Assembly (NCBI GenBank): GCA_004352715.1
Contig: SCFE01000009.1
Location: forward strand, 1,381,853-1,406,495
Source of the DNA: Hofstenia miamia
Lineage: Eukaryota; Xenacoelomorpha; Acoela
Direction of reading: 5' to 3'
Length of the DNA: 24,643 nt
Part shown: piece after piece, positions 20,702 to 24,643 of the stretch
How positions within the stretch are numbered: position 1 is the first letter of the stretch
Layout of the letters: every line of letters begins with the position of its first letter
Notes under the pieces: generated by a model
What the model saw: the letters and a program-made list of their open reading frames with translations, nothing else
What the model was told of the DNA's origin: nothing
Database searches by the model: none
Made by a program: the position numbers and the translations under genes

Positions 20702-20973
20702 CAGAAATTAAGGATTCATAGTTAAAATATCAAGTGTATTTATTCATCAAAATATGAACCTTCACATTTTATTACCTTCTCCAAACGGTTCAGCAATTTA
20801 GTAATGCCATTTTTGTAAAAGTCTTTAGTTTTACTCTGGAAAAGTTATGCAGTTCCGTCATCTTCAATATCGAATGTCCTATTTTTCATATGATTGTCTA
20901 AGCTTAGAAACAAGGGACATCTGTTGGGGAGAGGTCTGGTGAAAATGGTGGATGGAACATAATCTCTAGAACT

Positions 20974-21448
20974 GTGCGATATATCAAATCGAATATCGAG
21001 AAACTGACTGAATATCGATATCGATCGAAATAATTTAGTTTTTTCGATAAGTTCGATACCACGAATTCAGTTATTTCTGAGAAAAAGACATGCATTTGTT
21101 TAAATATCTGAGAAACGTTTATTTACATTCTCCACTCTCATGTATTAGTTCTGTGACTTATTCTACTGGCTGCACAAGGCAGTTTGATTTATTACTGTGC
21201 AATTCCAGAGTATTCGTGATTTGAAATGAGCCTCGTTTGGGAGTATTTTACAAAAGCCGACAACAACAAAGTTACTTGCAAATTATGCAATTTAGAAGTA
21301 CCTTGGGTGCCACAACTGCCCACTATTTATGTTTTTTAAGAAGTTGTTTAAAATAAAATTCAATTCTTATTGTTTTAAAAAAATGTTTTGAATATCGTAG
21401 CGAAATCGAATAAAGTAATTTTGATTGATTATCGTATCGATATCGCAC
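20974..21448 (+). mobile_element. 475-bp hAT derivative (BED finger remnant) nested in the mariner
   Basis: The ends GTGCGATAT and ATATCGCAC form 9-bp inverted repeats, followed inward by ATCGAT-rich sequence on both sides. GAACT directly flanks both ends (20969-20973 and 21449-21453). The mariner transposase reading stops and resumes at these points, which shows an insertion. Inside is a BED-type zinc finger start. The 5-bp duplication is shorter than the 8 bp usual for hAT, so the superfamily is inferred from the BED finger. Confidence 0.65.
21226..21339 (+). pseudogene. BED zinc-finger fragment (hAT transposase N-terminus)
   Basis: A 37-codon frame: MSLVWEYFTKADNNKVTCKL, then CNLEVPW and a stop. 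VWEYF...C-x-x-C is the first half of a BED finger, as at the start of ZBED/hAT transposases. The His pair and the rest of the protein are gone, consistent with an internally deleted nonautonomous element. Confidence 0.6.
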
Positions 21449-22229
21449 GAACTTAAAAATAGCAATATTTCTCAGTTCTGCTATCTTGATAAGGGCCATT
21501 TTTTGCAACGTGTGGTCGAGCATAATCTTGGACAAACAAAACTTGTTTTCTGTTTGCTAATGCAGGCTGTTTTTGCAGCAAATTTGCTTAGCATTAATGG
21601 TATCCCCATTTTTAAGAACTCAGTGAATTATTTCTTGGTATGTCCACCAAACACAGAGCAAGTTTTTTTGAAATAAAGGTCCCTTTGAAGTTTGTGGCAA
21701 CGGATCCCCGACGATAACCAATGGTATTTCCTCTTTAAGTTTGTATAAATGAACCATTTTTCGTCATATGTCATATTTCGATCAAAAAAGGGTTCCTTTT
21801 TTGTCTACTGAGATGAAAAGAGCATATGGTAAGCCTTTGCAGTTTGTTTACTGGCGTTAATTCATATGGTACCCATCTGCTTATCTTCCATCTCTTTCCC
21901 AACTAGTGCAAATGAAATCTTGTGGTTTCATCACATACATTAAACCTCGACGCTTATACCAAGTTCGAATTCGTACAACAGGTAAGCACGAATTATGAAT
22001 TTTCTATCAGTCATTTTTAAGTCTAAAATACGATATAAAATAACTTTAGTAATGAAAAAAATTTTAAAAAGAAACAATTGAACAATTTACCAATTTACTT
22101 AAACACTTATACTTAAATAAAAAACACCCTTGATACTTTCTTTAACTATGAATCTTTAATTTCCTTCATAAAACTCGGCAAACACTTTTTTGGGCACCTA
22201 ATATAAATATATTGTAGGCGTCTCGATCT

Positions 22230-22753
22230 TTACATCTGTGTAAAAATGACAGTAAATAATTGTAAAAAGAAGTTCAAATAAACACTACTACTTTCGAAAT
22301 ATTCACCAACAAAAGAAGAGCAAGTTTGCGTGTTACTAAACCCAAGTTTATCTCCAGTTCCCTTCCACTTGAATGACATTGCAAAATCGTTGATGAATAT
22401 ATATCTTAAACATCGAATTGTGGCTTCAGCTACCAAAGACCCACCAAACAGTGCTAGTTTACACTTCTAAGAGTAGGCACATGCTTTTTTACAACAATTT
22501 TTTATTGAAAAATATGATGAAATGTAAAATATTCAATAGCAATAAAACAATAAAGTATAGAATAAGCCAATGAGCAATTATTATGTATCCATTGCTTTTT
22601 AAAATGTTCATTTTTCTGTAGATCATTCAACTTAACAAAATCTTGAGCTATGGTAAGTGAAAAAGCTATTTCATTGTCAAAAGATTTAACTCATCAGAGG
22701 TTGGCCTCGTTGCATGCAGCTCTTTTCTTATTGCCTTTAATTCAGTTATAATT
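22230..22753 (-). pseudogene. DUF4806-like gene fragment
   Basis: Minus strand: ITELKAIRKELHATRPTSDE (about 22690-22753), then with a frameshift NEIAFSLTIAQDFVKLNDLQ and KNEHFKKQW (about 22590-22676). After a spacer ending TTTGGTAG (acceptor at 22430-22431) comes AEATIRCLRYIFINDFAMSF, then KWKGTGDKLGFS (22300-22429). The pattern of a short coiled region, F-L-x-x-x-x-D-F-x-x-L, and NDFAxxFxWxGxxxKxxF resembles DUF4806 proteins of invertebrates. I infer this from memory of the family. No good donor for the first piece is visible. The upstream half is repeated at about 23690-23858. Confidence 0.35.
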
Positions 22754-22815
22754 ACCCTTACGATAAATAACAATAAATAAAGACTTAATAAACCAACCTA
22801 CCTTTTCTCGAGCTA

Positions 22816-23530
22816 CAGTCTGTGACAATTTATTGGGACCGCTACAATTTTTAGTTTTCAATCAGTAGCATGTTATACAGAAATGTGTTTAAGCTTGCAT
22901 ACCAACCACATATAGTATACAAAGTGAAGTACACAAGTGGGTAAAATTATATTACTTTATTGATTTTTGAATGCTGCAGTAATATTAAATTAAAATTGTG
23001 TTGTGACAAAATATTAGGACCAGTAACAATATCAAATGATTTATTAATAACACAAATAACAAAATTTAATCTGGAAATGAAAACACAGTAATATAATGTC
23101 AGTGTGACCTCCTTTTGAAGCGATTACTTGAGCAATACGTCTAGGCATGCTATCAATGAGATTGTGAATTGTATGAATTAATGTCGCATCGTGATGCCAT
23201 ATTTCTATTACTTTCTCAATTAATTGTCTTTTTGTAGTAATGGTCTCTGAAGCCATCTTCCTTTTGATAATTGCCCACAGGTTTTCAATAGGATTTAAAT
23301 CCGGGCTATTTCCTGGCCAATCAAGCACTGTCACATTTTGTTCATGAAGAAAGTTTTTTTACCAATCTTGCGGTATGACATGGGGCAGCATCTTGCATGA
23401 AGATGCCATTCGTATTTGGATACCAGTCACGCAACTGAGGTATCATTTGATTTCGCACAACTTGAAGGTAGGAAACAGCATTCATCATACCCTCACACAC
23501 ATGCAATCGACCAGCTCCATAATATGAAAA
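22816..23530 (-). mobile_element. Tc1-like element, truncated copy 1
   Basis: The end CAGTCTGTGACAATTTATTG at 22816 is preceded by TA (22814-22815). The inner repeat TGTGACAAAATATTAGGACC (23002) echoes TGTGACAATTTATTGGGACC (22821), an IR/DR-like pair of transposase sites. The transposase runs toward this end on the minus strand. The opposite end is lost at the N join. Confidence 0.8.
23044..23530 (-). pseudogene. Tc1-like transposase (DD34E), C-terminal half, copy 1
   Basis: Minus strand: SYYGAGRLHVCEGMMNAVSY, LQVVRNQMIPQLRDWYP, FMQDAAPCHTARLVK. A one-base insertion in an A run (about 23355) is followed, in the next frame, by VTVLDWPGNSPDLNPIENLW, IIKRKMASETITTKRQL and a stop at 23044. The Asp of MQD and the Glu of PIENLW are separated by 34 residues, the DD34E signature of Tc1. 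The N-terminal half with the DNA-binding domain is absent. Confidence 0.85.
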
Positions 23531-23531
23531 N

Positions 23532-24551
23532 AGCTACCAAAGACCCGCCAAGCAGTGCTAGTTTACACTTCTAAGAGTAGGCACATGCTTTTTTACAACA
23601 ATTTTTTATTGAAAAATATGATGAAATGTAAAATATTCAATAGCAATAAAACAATAAAGTATAGAATAAGCCAATGAGCAATTATTATGTATCCATTGCT
23701 TTTTAAAATGTTCATTTTTCTGTAGATCATTCAACTTAACAAAATCTTGAGCTATGGTAAGTGAAAAAGCTATTTCATTGTCAAAAGATTTAACTCATCA
23801 GAGGTTGGCCTCGTTGCATGCAGCTCTTTTCTTATTGCCTTTAATTCAGTTATAATTACCCTTACGATAAATAACAATAAATAAAGACTTAATAAACCAA
23901 CCTACCTTTTCTCGAGCTACAGTCTGTGACAATTTATTGGGACCGCTACAATTTTTAGTTTTCAATCAGTAGCATGTTATACAGAAATGTGTTTAAACTT
24001 GCATACCAAAGACACATAGTATACAAAGTGAAGTACACCGGTGGGTAAAATTATATTACTTTATTGATTTTTGAATGCTGCAGTAATATTAAATTAAAAT
24101 TGTGTTGTGACAAAATATTAGGACCAGTAACAATATCAAATGATTTATTAATAACACAAATAACAAAATTTAATCTGGAAATGAAAACACAGTAATATAA
24201 TGTCAGTGTGACCTCCTTTTGAAGCGATTACTTGAGCACTACGTGTATGAATTAATGTCGCATTGTGATGCCATATTTCTATTACTTTCTCAATTAATTG
24301 TCTTTTTGTAGTAATGGTCTCTGAAGCCATCTTCCTCCTTTGATAATTGCCCACAGATTTTCAATAGGATTTAAATCCGGTCTATTTCCTGGCCAATAAA
24401 GCACTGTCACATTTTGTTCATGAAAAACGTTTTTACCAATCTTGCGGTATGACATGGGGCAGCATCTTGCATGAAGATGCCATTCCCATTTGGATACCAG
24501 TCACGCAACTGAGGTATCATTTGATTTCGCACAACTTGAAGGTAGGAAACA
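23532..24551 (+). repeat. Direct duplication copy 2
   Basis: Matches 22429-23472 with a few substitutions, a deletion of about 43 bp near 24243 and small indels. The match ends at GGTAGGAAACAG (24551). Confidence 0.9.
23920..24551 (-). mobile_element. Tc1-like element, truncated copy 2
   Basis: Same terminal sequence and inner repeat (24106) as copy 1. Beyond 24551 the sequence is unrelated to copy 1, so this copy is truncated at a different point. Confidence 0.75.
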
Positions 24552-24604
24552 GGGCGATATACCAGAATAGGTAACTCCGAATTTTTAAAAAATGATGACG
24601 TCAT
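24148..24604 (-). pseudogene. Tc1-like transposase, C-terminal part, copy 2
   Basis: A minus-strand frame from 24604 opens with non-transposase residues (MTSSFFKNSELPILVYRP), then enters VSYLQVVRNQMIPQ and FMQDAAPCHTARLVK. It loses frame at the same A run as copy 1, but by a base missing rather than gained. NRPDLNPIENLW follows with Ser changed to Arg. A 4-base insertion near 24335 and a ~43-bp deletion near 24243 (removing the NLIDSMPRR region) break it again. Confidence 0.75.
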
Positions 24605-24643
24605 CAGACGTAGTTTTTTATGCTGATTCTAAATCTAAAAAAA
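24552..24643. other. Window end; perfect palindrome TGATGACGTCATCA
   Basis: Sequence beyond the Tc1-like copy 2. A 14-bp perfect palindrome at 24593-24606 contains the CRE/ATF consensus TGACGTCA. There is no gene context for it here, so regulatory use is unproven. Confidence 0.4.

Larger units (their letters stand above)
20740..21960 (-). pseudogene. Mariner transposase (DD34D type), broken and split by an insertion
   Basis: Minus strand pieces: QMGTI and other remnants near 21880, TYDEKWFIYTNLKRKYHW (about 21720-21770, first catalytic Asp), then after frame changes QDYARPHVAK (about 21500-21530, second Asp). At that point the hAT insert intervenes. Coding resumes with MFHPPFSPDLSPTD (20912-20960, third Asp of a DD34D triad), and the last block ends ITKLLNRLEKVIKCEGSYFD with a stop near 20740. 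The N-terminal DNA-binding domain is not found. Frameshifts occur throughout, so it is inactive. Confidence 0.8.
20702..22168 (-). mobile_element. Mariner element, internally deleted and interrupted by a hAT derivative
   Basis: The terminal inverted repeats share GAAATTAAGGATTCATAGTT (left, about 20703) with GAAATTAAAGATTCATAGTT (right, inverted, about 22145-22164), followed on both sides by TATCAAG-GTGT. TA lies outside each end (20700-20701 and 22169-22170). Without the 475-bp insert and its 5-bp duplication it is about 990 bp, short of the ~1.3 kb usual for mariners. The missing part is the N-terminal helix-turn-helix region of the transposase. Confidence 0.75.
22429..23530 (+). repeat. 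Direct duplication copy 1 (~1.1 kb)
   Basis: Starts AGCTACCAAAGACCC and matches 23532 onward almost base for base, including 387 bp of non-transposon flank and the Tc1-like 3' end. It ends at the single N at 23531. Confidence 0.9.

Overview
This is AT-rich, intron-containing DNA from a eukaryote, most likely an invertebrate animal. The evidence is gt...ag introns with conserved phase, long (TA)n microsatellites, a small protein resembling a cilium component, and a dense load of class II transposons (hAT, Tc1/mariner, mariner, ISL2EU-like) plus a Penelope-like retroelement. A cnidarian of the Hydra type would fit the base composition and transposon mix, but nothing here proves the species.

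Layout. (1) 1-1330: a TA microsatellite, then fragments of a Penelope-like element (reverse transcriptase C-terminus and GIY-YIG endonuclease pieces), one piece inverted relative to the rest. (2) 1595-6040, minus strand: a two-exon gene for a 141-residue protein, tentatively CFAP68/C11orf1-like. Its ~4 kb intron holds a complete but dead hAT transposon (2282-4937) and an assembly gap in a TA array. (3) 6041-10950: gene-poor DNA with a short repeat cluster, two more TA-array gaps and CTCGA-rich degenerate repeats. (4) 10964-16048, plus strand: three coding exons (335 + 62.3 + 72.7 codons, 470 in all) of a major-facilitator transporter of the oxalate/formate antiporter (OFA) type. The N-terminus looks like a mitochondrial presequence. 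Helices 11-12 and the stop are not in the window. Intron 2 contains a 155-bp duplication flanking a 514-bp pogo/Tc1-like MITE, with a single unresolved base. (5) 16049-24643: a transposon graveyard, possibly inside intron 3 of the transporter. It holds a 2.7-kb ISL2EU-like element with ~175-bp inverted repeats, a THAP/DDE_4 transposase and a convergent YqaJ nuclease; a mariner interrupted by a 475-bp BED-finger hAT derivative; a DUF4806-like gene fragment; and a ~1.1-kb near-identical direct duplication carrying a truncated Tc1-like element, again joined by a single N.

Only the small minus-strand gene and the transporter look like functional host genes; they do not obviously act together. Every transposase read here carries frameshifts, stops or lost catalytic residues, so the elements are relics. 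Much of the apparent structure at 13000-13836 and 22429-24551 may be haplotype joins in the assembly rather than real duplications.
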